From a bacterium (lineage in GTDB: Bacteria > Bacteroidota > Ignavibacteria > Ignavibacteriales > Ignavibacteriaceae), in NCBI GenBank assembly GCA_016716565.1, contig JADJWC010000002.1:186001-250000 (forward strand): 64,000 bases of DNA. The letters are read 5' to 3'. Made by a program: the position numbers and the translations under genes. Position 1 is the first letter of the stretch; each line of letters opens with the position of its first letter. The notes beneath the pieces were generated by a model, which saw only the letters and a program-made list of their open reading frames with translations, was not told the origin of the DNA and searched no databases. This document shows, one piece after another, positions 1 to 8,708 of this stretch.

Positions 1-2546
1 GACGGCGGAAAAACCTGGAACAAAATTCTATTTGTGAGTGACGGAACGGGCTGCGCTGATCTTGCTATGGATCCTTCCAATCCAGATGTTCTTTATGCAG
101 GAATGTGGGATTTCCAGAGGAAGGCTTACACTTTCAGATCAGGCGGACCGGGAAGTGGTTTGTATAAGACTACTGATGCGGGAAAAACCTGGAATAAAGT
201 TGATGTCGCATCAGACAGAGGCGAACTCGGAAGAATCGCCATTGCATTCTCTCCAGTTAATCCTAAAATTATTTATGCTTTAATTGAATCAAATAAAACC
301 GGACTTTATCGCTCGACTGATTCCGGCCAGACATGGGAACTCAGAACAACTGCGCAGGTAGTAGCAGACCGTCCATTCTATTTTTCGAATATAGTTCCCG
401 ATCCTGTTGATACAAACAGAGTATATAAACCTGGATTCTTTCTTGTAGTTAGTGATGATGGAGGATTTTCTTTTACTTCTCCTTTTATTGAAGGCGGAAA
501 TGTTCACGGGGATCTTCACGCACTCTGGATAAATCCAAAAAATAATTCTCAGATGTATCTCGGTACTGATGGTGGTCTCTATATCAGCTATGATAAAGCA
601 AGCACTTGGGTTCATGCACAGAATTTACCTATCTCACAATTTTATCATGTCGCAGTTGACAATGAAAAGCCATACAATGTTTACGGCGGATTGCAGGATA
701 ATGGTTCATGGGCTGGTCCTTCTGAGGGAATTGGTGGCATTTCAAATTCTGATTGGCAAAGCGTTGGATATGGAGATGGTTTTAATGTTATACCAGATCC
801 TTCAGATAAAAATATCATCTACTGGCAGTATCAAGGTGGCAACCTGATGCGTTATTATAAAAATACCGGTGAAATAAAAGAAGTAAAACCTTTCTCAGAA
901 AATGCTGATGAGAAACTTAGATTCAACTGGGATACACCGATCGCCTTCTCACCAACCAATGATGGAGTTATGTATGTTGGTGCTCAATATCTTTATCGAA
1001 CTTCAAACAGAGGCGATTCCTGGCAGAAGATTTCTCCTGATCTCACAACAAACGATCCTGAAAAACAAAAACAGGAAGAATCAGGCGGTCTGACTATTGA
1101 TAACTCGACAGCTGAAAATCATTGCACAATTTATACAATCAGCGAATCGCCAAAAGACAGTAAGATAATCTGGGCAGGAACTGATGATGGAAATCTTCAG
1201 GTAACTAATAACAGTGGTGAAAACTGGAAAGTTGTTACATCAAATATTCCCGGACTTCCGAATAGCACCTGGTGTGCAAAGGTTCAGGCAAGCAATCACG
1301 ATGCGAATACAGCCTATGTTGTTTTCGATGGTCACAGAAACGGCGATAAAAATGTTTACGTTTATAAAACAACGGACCTCGGTGAAACCTGGATATCACT
1401 CGCAACAGAAAATATAGAAACATTTGCAAGAACAATCACTGAAGACTTCGTTAATCCAAATTTATTATTCCTCGGAACTGAATACGGTTTGTATGTTTCT
1501 ATCGATGGAGGAAAAGAATGGGTACGTTTTGAAGGAAAAGTTCCAAAAGTTCCTATTTATGAAATGGTAATTCATCCAACTGAAAATGATTTGGTTATTG
1601 CAACTCACGGAAGGGGCATTTTAATTATAGATGATATTGAACCATTACGTTTATTAACTCCGGAAATACTTGCTTCAGAATTAACTGTATTTCCATCAGA
1701 AACTTTCACAATTTCCAATCCGAGATATGCAACCGGTTTATCGGGTGATCAGGAATTCTGGGGAAGCAATCCAAAATCTTCAGCACTGATAACTTATTAT
1801 ATGCAGAAGCGTCACGTGTTTGGTGATATGTCTGTTGAGATTTATAACTCAAGCGGCGAACTTATTAAAACACTTCCAGCAGGGAAAAACAAAGGCATTA
1901 ATTATGTTGAATGGGCTGTAAGAAAAAAACCACCGAGAGTAAAAGCAACTTCTCCAACACTTGCTTTCAGGACTGCATTCGGACCAACATTTCCGCCGGG
2001 TGAATACACAGTGAAAATCAAGAAAGGTGAAAATGTTTACGAAGGAAAGATAACGCTTCAAACTGATCCATCGACAGGACACTCAGCAGAAGATATGAAA
2101 CTTCAATATGAGACTCTAAACAAAGCATATTCTCTTCTCGAAGATATTTCATTCACTGATCGACAAGCAACTGACTTGATGGAAAAGCTCAATAAAGCCA
2201 AAGAAAAAGTTTCTTCAGATGAATTGAAAAATTCAATGACTGATCTGGCAAATAGACTTGATAAGATGCACAAAGAATTGGTTGCTACAAGCCCGAACCG
2301 ATTATCCGGGGAAGTAAAGTTAGCTGAAAAGTTGCAGATATTTATTCAGGGATTATCAGTTACTCGGGCAAACCGACTGATTCTCAGATGCAGGGTTTGA
2401 ATTTATACAGCGGAGTTTATGACAATTACCGTGATCAGATGAATAAAATACTTAGCGAAGACTTGATGAAGATTAATTCAGAACTTAATAAATCAGACTT
2501 AGAAGAAATAAAAGTTATCACAAGAGAAGAATACGATAAGAGTTAA
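1..2546 (+). CDS. Sortilin/VPS10-like beta-propeller protein, 5'-partial, frameshifted near the 3' end
   Basis: The reading frame is open from base 1, so the start lies outside the window. Asp-box (BNR) motifs such as KTTDAGKTWNK, RSTDSGQTW and KTTDLGETW recur at roughly blade spacing. This is typical of large exported VPS10/sortilin-like proteins annotated as glycosyl hydrolases, although no catalytic activity can be inferred. The last ~250 residues form a Fn3-like region and a helical tail. The frame ends at 2400, but from about 2331 the next frame reads on coherently (KVADIYSG, then KPTDSQMQGLNLYSGVYD) to a TAA at 2544-2546. The switch falls in an AAAA run at 2327-2330; restoring one A joins both parts. 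The full protein probably ends at 2546. Either a sequencing error or a real mutation could explain this. Confidence 0.75.
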
Positions 2547-2582
2547 TACTTATTCGTAACATAAATATTCACAATATATTAT

Positions 2583-2617
2583 AAGAGTTACTATCCAAAC
2601 GGTAACTCTTTTTTATT
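2583..2617 (+). terminator. Rho-independent terminator
   Basis: A 9-bp stem (2583-2591 with 2602-2610, AAGAGTTAC/GTAACTCTT) is followed at once by a T-rich tract. It ends the propeller gene and sits about 140 bases before the next gene. Confidence 0.85.
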
Positions 2618-2756
2618 TATATAGTAACAGGCAACAGTTTATTATTGTTAATTGAAACTTCAATAAAAATATAATAAGTTAACATTGCAAGCAGTGAATT
2701 ATTTTCACAGCTAAATTCTTGCATAACTTGTAAGTTAAAATTATAGGAGGCAAAAA

Positions 2757-4223
2757 ATGTTAAATAGAAATTTAACTTTGCTTTATTCTTTCTTCTTAGT
2801 TCTCACCATTTCTTCTATCCAGATTTGTTTTGCACAATTGCCGGATACAATCTGGACAAAAATATACGGCGATACCGATAATGAGTATGGATATTATGCG
2901 GAGCAGACTAATGATGGCGGATTTATTTTAGTAGGATACATGGATATTTCCGGGAATGACGACGTATGGCTTATTAAAACCGATGCTAGTGGCGATACTC
3001 TTTGGACGAAAATGTACGGAACTTACCATTACGACTATGCATCTTGTGTTCATCAAACGGCCGATGGAGGTTACATCATTTTTGGTGAAACTGATTCGTT
3101 CGATCCAAATTTTTGGGAAGGCTGGCTTATCAAAACAAATTCTTACGGCGATACTATCTGGACAAAACATTTAGGCGACTATGCATATTACTTTATTGAT
3201 GACGGTTTAGAATTGCCTGGAGGAGGTTATGTTTTTGTTGGATCCACAAAAATTAGTGCAGGTGCTCCTGAAGATATTTGGCTCGTTAAAACTGATTCTT
3301 ACGGCGATACCATCTGGACAAAAACTTTTGGTGGTTCCGAAAATGATATTCCCACATCCATTTGCAGAACTTCAGATGGCGGTTTTATGATCGGCGGAGT
3401 TACTAAATCATTCGGTTCGGGAAATTATGATGCATGGTTAATAAGAACAAATTCTGATGGAAATCTGGTCTGGACAAAAACATACGGAGATGATAGAAGT
3501 AATCATGCCAGTGATGTTAAGCAAACAGATGACGGAGGATATATTATCGCCGGCTCAACAGAGGCATCAAATCACTATAACGATGCCTGGCTTGTTAAGA
3601 CTGATTACAATGGTGATACTCTTTGGACGAGAAACTGGGGTAGCGATGAGCACGATGGAGCAATGTCAGTTGTTCAAACTTCAGATGGTGGTTATGTCTG
3701 GACAGGTTATAGAAAAATAAGCACTTTCACCCAGGATCTTTGGATTCTTAAAACAGATGAAGATGGAAATACTTTGTGGTCAAAAACTTACGGTGGAACT
3801 TTTAACAATATCGGCAGATCAATAAATAAAACCAGTGATGGTAGTTTTATAATTGCAGGTGATTATTATTCAGAAGACACAAATACACGCGATGTCTGGC
3901 TGTTAAAAGTTGATCCGGATATAAGTGATGTTGAACGAGATGAGCAAGCAGAAATTCCGGAGACAATCATTCTAAAGCAGAATTATCCTAATCCTTTTAA
4001 TCCTTCAACAACTTTTGAATTCGGAATACCTGAGATTCAATTTGTCTCGTTATCAGTTTACAATCTGCTTGGTGAACAAGTTGGATTATTAGTAAATGAA
4101 ATTCTTTCTGCCGGAAATTATCGAGTAGATTGGGATGCAGGTGATTTACCAAGCGGAATTTACATTTACAAACTAATTGCTGGAGAATTTAGTTTATCCA
4201 ATAAAATGATTTTAATGAAGTAA
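2757..4223 (+). CDS. Secreted repeat protein with T9SS type A sorting domain
   Basis: The 488-residue product has a signal peptide of about 27 residues ending ICFAQ. It then carries about seven repeats of ~50 residues with the pattern TIWTKxYG ... QTxDGGFIxxG ... DVWLIKTDxxGDTLW, a propeller-like arrangement. The last ~85 residues are a type IX secretion sorting domain: QNYPNPFNPST, then VYNLLGEQV, LPSGIYIYKL and a terminal KMILMK. The family is exported through T9SS and cell-surface attached or released; the function of the repeats is unknown. Start chosen at the ATG preceded by AGGAGG 6 bases upstream. The gene is monocistronic: a terminator lies before it and a family A repeat after it. 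Confidence 0.85.
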   Translation: MLNRNLTLLYSFFLVLTISSIQICFAQLPDTIWTKIYGDTDNEYGYYAEQTNDGGFILVGYMDISGNDDVWLIKTDASGDTLWTKMYGTYHYDYASCVHQTADGGYIIFGETDSFDPNFWEGWLIKTNSYGDTIWTKHLGDYAYYFIDDGLELPGGGYVFVGSTKISAGAPEDIWLVKTDSYGDTIWTKTFGGSENDIPTSICRTSDGGFMIGGVTKSFGSGNYDAWLIRTNSDGNLVWTKTYGDDRSNHASDVKQTDDGGYIIAGSTEASNHYNDAWLVKTDYNGDTLWTRNWGSDEHDGAMSVVQTSDGGYVWTGYRKISTFTQDLWILKTDEDGNTLWSKTYGGTFNNIGRSINKTSDGSFIIAGDYYSEDTNTRDVWLLKVDPDISDVERDEQAEIPETIILKQNYPNPFNPSTTFEFGIPEIQFVSLSVYNLLGEQVGLLVNEILSAGNYRVDWDAGDLPSGIYIYKLIAGEFSLSNKMILMK

Positions 4224-4266
4224 GGAATTACATTTCGGTAAGTAGTGATTGAAACAGTTTTGGTTT

Positions 4267-4350
4267 TGTCATTCCGTGCTTGACACGGAATCCATATAAG
4301 TAACTAATTTATAGATTCCGGTTCTTCGCTTTGCTCGACCGGAATGACAA
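4267..4350. repeat. Family A dispersed double-hairpin repeat, copy 1
   Basis: TTGTCATTCCGTG...CACGGAATCC forms the first hairpin; GATTCCGG...CCGGAATGACAA forms the second. The outermost bases (GTCATTCC/GGAATGAC) can also pair with each other. It lies between the convergent ends of the T9SS gene and typA, where it may act as a bidirectional terminator. Similar copies occur at 10318, 10729, 16041 and 20883. Confidence 0.85.
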
Positions 4351-4357
4351 ACTGCAT

Positions 4358-6163
4358 CTAATCTCTACTCTGATTCGCTCTTCTTCTTTCGTTCGGATCG
4401 AGATAAAGTTTTCGCATTCGAATTGACTTTGGTGTTACTTCAACAAGCTCATCATCTTTTATGTACTCAAGTGATTCTTCAAGACTGAACTTTATTGCTG
4501 GTGCAATCTTCGCGGCTTTATCGGAACCGGATGCACGCATATTCGTCAACTTCTTTCCGCGTTGAACGTGAACTTCAATATCATTTTCTTTGTTGTATTC
4601 ACCGACAATTTGTCCCCGGTAAACAACATCTCCCGGATCAATAAAAAATTCACCGCGATCCTGGAGTGAATCAATTGCATAAGCTGTTGATTGTCCTTCG
4701 TGCATTGAGATCAAAACTCCATTCGATCTTTGCACAATAGAGCCTTTAAAATATTCGTACTGGTAAAAACGATGATGCATAATTCCCTCACCGGCAGTTA
4801 CAGTGAGAATTCTATTCCTCAATCCCATCAAGCCACGTGATGGAATATGAAACTCAAGCGTAGTCAGACTCCCTTTCTGCTCCATCTTCGTCATCACTCC
4901 CCTTCTCTGTCCAACAAGCTCAATAACTTTTCCAGTCATATCATTCGGCACATCAACAACAAGTATTTCAATCGGCTCTGCTTTCTTTCCGTCAATTTCT
5001 TTATAAATAACTTTCGGCGGACCGACAGCAAACTCGTAACCTTCTCGCCTCATATTCTCTATTAGAATTGAAAGATGAAGCAAACCTCTTCCGGAAACTT
5101 TGTGTGTATCGGGCGAGCCGGTTTCTTCCAATCGCATCGCAACATTTTTCTCAAGCTCTTTGTATAGTCGGTCACGGAGGTGACGCGATGTAACATATTT
5201 CCCTTCTTTCCCGTAAAAAGGAGAAGTGTTCACAGTAAAGTTCATGCTTATTGTCGGCTCATCAATATCGATGATTGCCAGTGGCTCAGGATTTTCTGCA
5301 TCCGAAATTGTATCGCCGATATCAATATCTTCAACTCCAACTATTGCGCAAATATCTCCCGAAACAACTTCATCAACTTCTTCGCGTTCAATTCCTTCAA
5401 ACACAAAAAGCTGTTTAATATTTATTGGATGAATATTTCCATCTCGCTTGATGATACAAAGAGAATCAGTTTTTCGAAGTGTGCCGCGGAAAACTCTTCC
5501 GATACCAATTCTTCCGACATAATCGTTGTAGTCAAGAGAAGTAATTTGCATCTGCACAGTTCCTTCTTCAACTTTTGGCGGAGGAATTTTTTTAACAATC
5601 TTTTCGAGAAGCGGAACCAAATCTTTTCGTTCATCTTTAAGATTTTTAACTGCCCAGCCGTTTCTTCCGCTTGCATAAACTACCGGAAACTCAAGCTGTG
5701 CATCGTCTGCACCGAGATCGATGAACAGATCATAAATTTCATTAAGCACTTCTGCAGGACGGTTATCCGGTCTGTCAATTTTATTTATCACAACAATCGG
5801 TTTCAAATGAAGATGCAAAGCTTTCTCAAGAACGAATCTTGTCTGTGGCATCGGTCCTTCAAAAGCATCGACTAAAAGCAGAACTCCGTCTGCCATTTTA
5901 AGAACGCGTTCAACTTCACCGCCGAAGTCTGCGTGTCCCGGTGTGTCGATCAAATTAATTTTTACATCTTTGTAAGGAATGCTGATGTTCTTTGCAAGAA
6001 TAGTAATTCCTCTTTCACGTTCGAGGTCGTTTGAATCGAGAAAGCAATCCTGCACAACCTGGTTTTTTCTGAAAACGTTGCTTTGTTTTAGAAGCTGGTC
6101 AACTAAAGTAGTCTTGCCGTGGTCAACGTGAGCAATTATGGCTATGTTTCTTATTTGTGTCAA
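4358..6163 (-). CDS. typA: Ribosome-associated translational GTPase TypA/BipA
   Basis: The 601-residue product is full length for TypA. Seen: P-loop AHVDHGKTT (about 11-19), effector-region RGITI, DTPGHADF (G3), NKIDRP (G4), EF-Tu-like domain 2, an EF-G domain III/V-like part and the TypA-specific C-terminus with SRGLMGLR and EGIMHHRF. In the family it binds the 70S ribosome in a GTP-dependent way and affects 50S assembly and stress or cold adaptation. It is transcribed away from the defence cassette, so 6164-6307 holds the start regions of both typA and the EVE gene. Confidence 0.97.
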   Translation of the reverse strand: MTQIRNIAIIAHVDHGKTTLVDQLLKQSNVFRKNQVVQDCFLDSNDLERERGITILAKNISIPYKDVKINLIDTPGHADFGGEVERVLKMADGVLLLVDAFEGPMPQTRFVLEKALHLHLKPIVVINKIDRPDNRPAEVLNEIYDLFIDLGADDAQLEFPVVYASGRNGWAVKNLKDERKDLVPLLEKIVKKIPPPKVEEGTVQMQITSLDYNDYVGRIGIGRVFRGTLRKTDSLCIIKRDGNIHPINIKQLFVFEGIEREEVDEVVSGDICAIVGVEDIDIGDTISDAENPEPLAIIDIDEPTISMNFTVNTSPFYGKEGKYVTSRHLRDRLYKELEKNVAMRLEETGSPDTHKVSGRGLLHLSILIENMRREGYEFAVGPPKVIYKEIDGKKAEPIEILVVDVPNDMTGKVIELVGQRRGVMTKMEQKGSLTTLEFHIPSRGLMGLRNRILTVTAGEGIMHHRFYQYEYFKGSIVQRSNGVLISMHEGQSTAYAIDSLQDRGEFFIDPGDVVYRGQIVGEYNKENDIEVHVQRGKKLTNMRASGSDKAAKIAPAIKFSLEESLEYIKDDELVEVTPKSIRMRKLYLDPNERRRANQSRD

Positions 6164-6226
6164 TTTTTCCTTTAATAATCATTAAAAAGTGAGGCGTAAA
6201 TATGTGGTTATTTGGAGGAGAATACA

Positions 6227-6271
6227 ATGGAAAATACAGGTAGAATTGAAGCTTTAGTCGATTTGATTTAA
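6227..6271 (+). other. 14-codon upstream ORF with a strong Shine-Dalgarno
   Basis: The sequence GGAGGAG lies 6 bases before an ATG that opens a 14-codon frame (MENTGRIEALVDLI) ending in TAA. This is the best ribosome-binding site in the neighbourhood. The little frame is in phase with the EVE gene that starts at 6308, with only this stop and 12 sense codons between. It may be a leader peptide controlling the defence operon, the stub of a gene displaced by insertion, or chance. Confidence 0.35.
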
Positions 6272-6307
6272 GTTTCAGTTGTTATTCAAAACGAATATGG
6301 GAAAGCA

Positions 6308-7405
6308 ATGAAATATTATACAGATCTTTTCTCCCCAGAAACATACCAAGCATTTTCAAATTCCGATAGAACTATTTCAGGTTTTAGAAAAAGACAAAAA
6401 AGTTTTGTTCAAAGATTGGAGGTTGGTGACAAATTAATATGCTATGTAACAAGAATTTCTAGGTGGTTTGGTGTGCTTGAAGTTATTAGTGAGTGGTTTG
6501 AAGATGATAAACCATATTTTGTTGGGCAAAATGATCCATTCGTTATGAGAGTAAAGGTGAAACCATTGGTTTGGTTACCACTTGACCAATCTATCCCTAT
6601 TCATGAAGATTTTATCTGGAACGAATTAAGTTATACTAAAGGACTACCTAAGAATTCAACTCATTGGACAGGTATGATGCGAAATAGCTTAAACGAATTA
6701 AAAACGAGAGACGGTTCTTTTCTTTTAAAAACGTTGATTGAACAAAGTTCATCAACTAAAAATTATAAATTAAATGATAATGATTTGGCAAAGATAAAAC
6801 GAACTACGGTGAGAACTCACGATAAAGAAATTGATGTGGTTGTCCCAGAAGATGATGAAAAAGTCGAAGATGAAAAAGAGACACCCGAATCGATTAGAAT
6901 TCAAGCTACTATTGCAAAAATAGGTGAAAGAATGGGACATAAGATTTGGTTACCTAGACGGGATAAAGGAAGGGTTATGCAACACTGGTCTCCAGATAAA
7001 GAAGAAAGTCTATTAGAAAATTTACCACTTAACTATGATGATACCACATTAAAGACGATAGAAAACATAGATGTTATATGGATCAAAGGAAGATCAATAG
7101 TTAGAGCATTTGAGGTTGAGCATACGACTTCAATCTATTCAGGAATTTTGCGAATGGCTGATTTGATGGCACTTCAACCAAATCTAAATATAAAGGCACA
7201 TATTGTTGCACCAGAAGAACGAAAAGATAAAGTACTAGATGAAATCCGAAGACCTGTTTTTTCACTTTTAGAAAAGGGTCCACTCGCAGAGTCTTGCACC
7301 TATCTATCGTATGATTCAATTAAAAAAATTGCGAATGATAGAAGCCTTGGTCATCTGAAAGATACTGTGTTGGAAGATTATGAAGAAATAGCTGAAGAGT
7401 TCTAA
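6308..7405 (+). CDS. EVE-domain protein with a C-terminal putative PD-(D/E)XK nuclease domain
   Basis: The 365-residue product has two parts. Residues 1-150 resemble an EVE (PUA-like) domain: VGDKLICYVT, RWFGVLEV, FVMRVKVKPLVWLP and SHWTG-like (THWTGMMRNSL). EVE domains bind modified bases and are common in restriction and defence loci. After an acidic linker (about 170-195), residues 196-340 look like a restriction-type nuclease core: D255 in NIDVIW, E269/E271 in AFEVEHTTSIYSG, then RMADL and IVAPEERKDKV. The E-x-E arrangement is a variant of (D/E)-x-K, so catalysis is inferred, not shown. It starts 25 bases before pycTM on the same strand and probably shares its transcript. It could be a modification-dependent restriction factor or a regulator of the Pycsar pair. 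Confidence 0.7.
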   Translation: MKYYTDLFSPETYQAFSNSDRTISGFRKRQKSFVQRLEVGDKLICYVTRISRWFGVLEVISEWFEDDKPYFVGQNDPFVMRVKVKPLVWLPLDQSIPIHEDFIWNELSYTKGLPKNSTHWTGMMRNSLNELKTRDGSFLLKTLIEQSSSTKNYKLNDNDLAKIKRTTVRTHDKEIDVVVPEDDEKVEDEKETPESIRIQATIAKIGERMGHKIWLPRRDKGRVMQHWSPDKEESLLENLPLNYDDTTLKTIENIDVIWIKGRSIVRAFEVEHTTSIYSGILRMADLMALQPNLNIKAHIVAPEERKDKVLDEIRRPVFSLLEKGPLAESCTYLSYDSIKKIANDRSLGHLKDTVLEDYEEIAEEF

Positions 7406-7430
7406 TTATTATAATTGAAGAGTAAACTAA

Positions 7431-7961
7431 ATGAATGACATTTCAACAAAAATTGCGTTTCAAGAAAAAGTATATGAGACACTTCATAATCTAATTTCAT
7501 CATCTGACAACAAGGCAACTCTCGCACTGACGATTCAGACATTTTTATTAGGGTCTATTATTGGGACTTCAATTATTACTGATATAATAGAAAAGAATAT
7601 TTGTGTTAATTTTCTTTTTATCGATATCAGTTTAAAATCATTGATCATTCTATTTGGCATTTCATCTATGGTTGGCATTGGAATTTCCATTTTAGTACTC
7701 TATCCAAGAAAACCTAAGGAAAAAAACGAATCAACGAGACAAGGTCTAACATATTACTTGCATATATCTAATTATGAATCTTCCACGGAATATTCTACAA
7801 AATTGAAAAATCTAAATAACGAAGACATCTTGGAAGAATATAATAGACAGAATTTTAACCTAGCTCATATAGTCAAAAAGAAAATGCTATTAGTTAGAAT
7901 AGTATTTATCTTAATTCTACTGAACATAGCACAATCTATCATCATTATTTTTTTAATATAA
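7431..7961 (+). CDS. pycTM: Pycsar effector, PycTM-like membrane protein
   Basis: The 176-residue protein has the PycTM layout: a short N-terminal helix, the family motif SDNKATLAL (about 25-33) leading into TM1 (about 29-50), TM2 (about 68-91) ending in VLYPRKP, a soluble segment (92-150) and a final TM (about 152-175). In known Pycsar systems such effectors bind cCMP or cUMP made on phage infection and disrupt the inner membrane, stopping phage growth. It lies 25 bases after the EVE gene and 18 bases before the cyclase ATG, a tight co-oriented unit. The family call rests on motif, topology and the adjacent cyclase; ligand choice cannot be read from the sequence. Confidence 0.82.
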   Translation: MNDISTKIAFQEKVYETLHNLISSSDNKATLALTIQTFLLGSIIGTSIITDIIEKNICVNFLFIDISLKSLIILFGISSMVGIGISILVLYPRKPKEKNESTRQGLTYYLHISNYESSTEYSTKLKNLNNEDILEEYNRQNFNLAHIVKKKMLLVRIVFILILLNIAQSIIIIFLI

Positions 7962-7979
7962 ATTTTGGAAATATCAAAT

Positions 7980-8675
7980 ATGGGATTGCTCACTGATCTT
8001 AATAAAGAAGTTGAACAAATCTTGAAAGAACAATGGAAAACAAGAGAAGGCCAAGTTGTTCCTGAATCTGAAGACTTAAAACTTTCAAATGATGCTGTAA
8101 TCCTAGAAGGAACTGTTCTATATGCCGATCTTTCAGGATCAACATACTTAGTAGATAATTACAAGCAACACTTTGCAGCTGAAATATATAAAGCTTATTT
8201 GCATTGTGCAGCAAAAATTATAAGATCTGAAGGTGGAGTTATTACAGCATATGATGGGGACAGAGTTATGGCTGTTTATATTGGGAATACTAAAAATACT
8301 TCTGCTGTGCGAACTGCACTAAAAATAAATTATTCCGTACAATACATAATTCCTCCAGCGATGAAAAAAGTCTACCCCGATGAGAAATACACAGTCTCAC
8401 AAGTTGTTGGCATAGATACTAGTAACTTATTTATAGCACGTACAGGTATTCGCGGATCAAATGATCTTGTTTGGGTTGGACGAGCTGCTAATCATGCTGC
8501 TAAACTAACCTCATTGTCAGCAACCTATTCGACATATATAACAAAAGAAGTTTATGATGTCATGCTTGATTCAGTAAAGACTTCAAATGGTCGATCAATG
8601 TGGGAAATTGTTCGTTGGTCTGAAATGGATAATAAAACTATTTATCGATCCAATTTTTGGTGGACAATCGAATAA
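7980..8675 (+). CDS. pycC: Pyrimidine nucleotide cyclase, PycC-like (class III fold)
   Basis: The 231-residue soluble protein is a stand-alone class III cyclase domain. Numbered from the ATG at 7980: metal-binding D50 in LYADLSGST, second aspartate D94 in AYDGDRVMAVY, and the transition-state segment LVWVGRAANHAAKL with N171 and K175 at the usual N-x3-R position. The N-terminal EQWKTREGQVVP-type lead-in and the RAANHAAKL stretch are typical of Pycsar cyclases rather than adenylate cyclases. It should make cCMP or cUMP on phage sensing; which one is not decidable here. A TTG at 7965 would add 5 residues, but the ATG begins the conserved part. A family A repeat is absent and the gene ends 33 bases before the abgT stop. 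Confidence 0.82.
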   Translation: MGLLTDLNKEVEQILKEQWKTREGQVVPESEDLKLSNDAVILEGTVLYADLSGSTYLVDNYKQHFAAEIYKAYLHCAAKIIRSEGGVITAYDGDRVMAVYIGNTKNTSAVRTALKINYSVQYIIPPAMKKVYPDEKYTVSQVVGIDTSNLFIARTGIRGSNDLVWVGRAANHAAKLTSLSATYSTYITKEVYDVMLDSVKTSNGRSMWEIVRWSEMDNKTIYRSNFWWTIE

Positions 8676-8708
8676 ATATTGTCTAATAAATTTAGGCTAA
8701 TAGTTGTA

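Noticed and set aside
5180..5875. Long plus-strand ORF antisense to typA
   Set aside because: It is a shadow of the GTPase frame, lacks any domain, and typA is certain.
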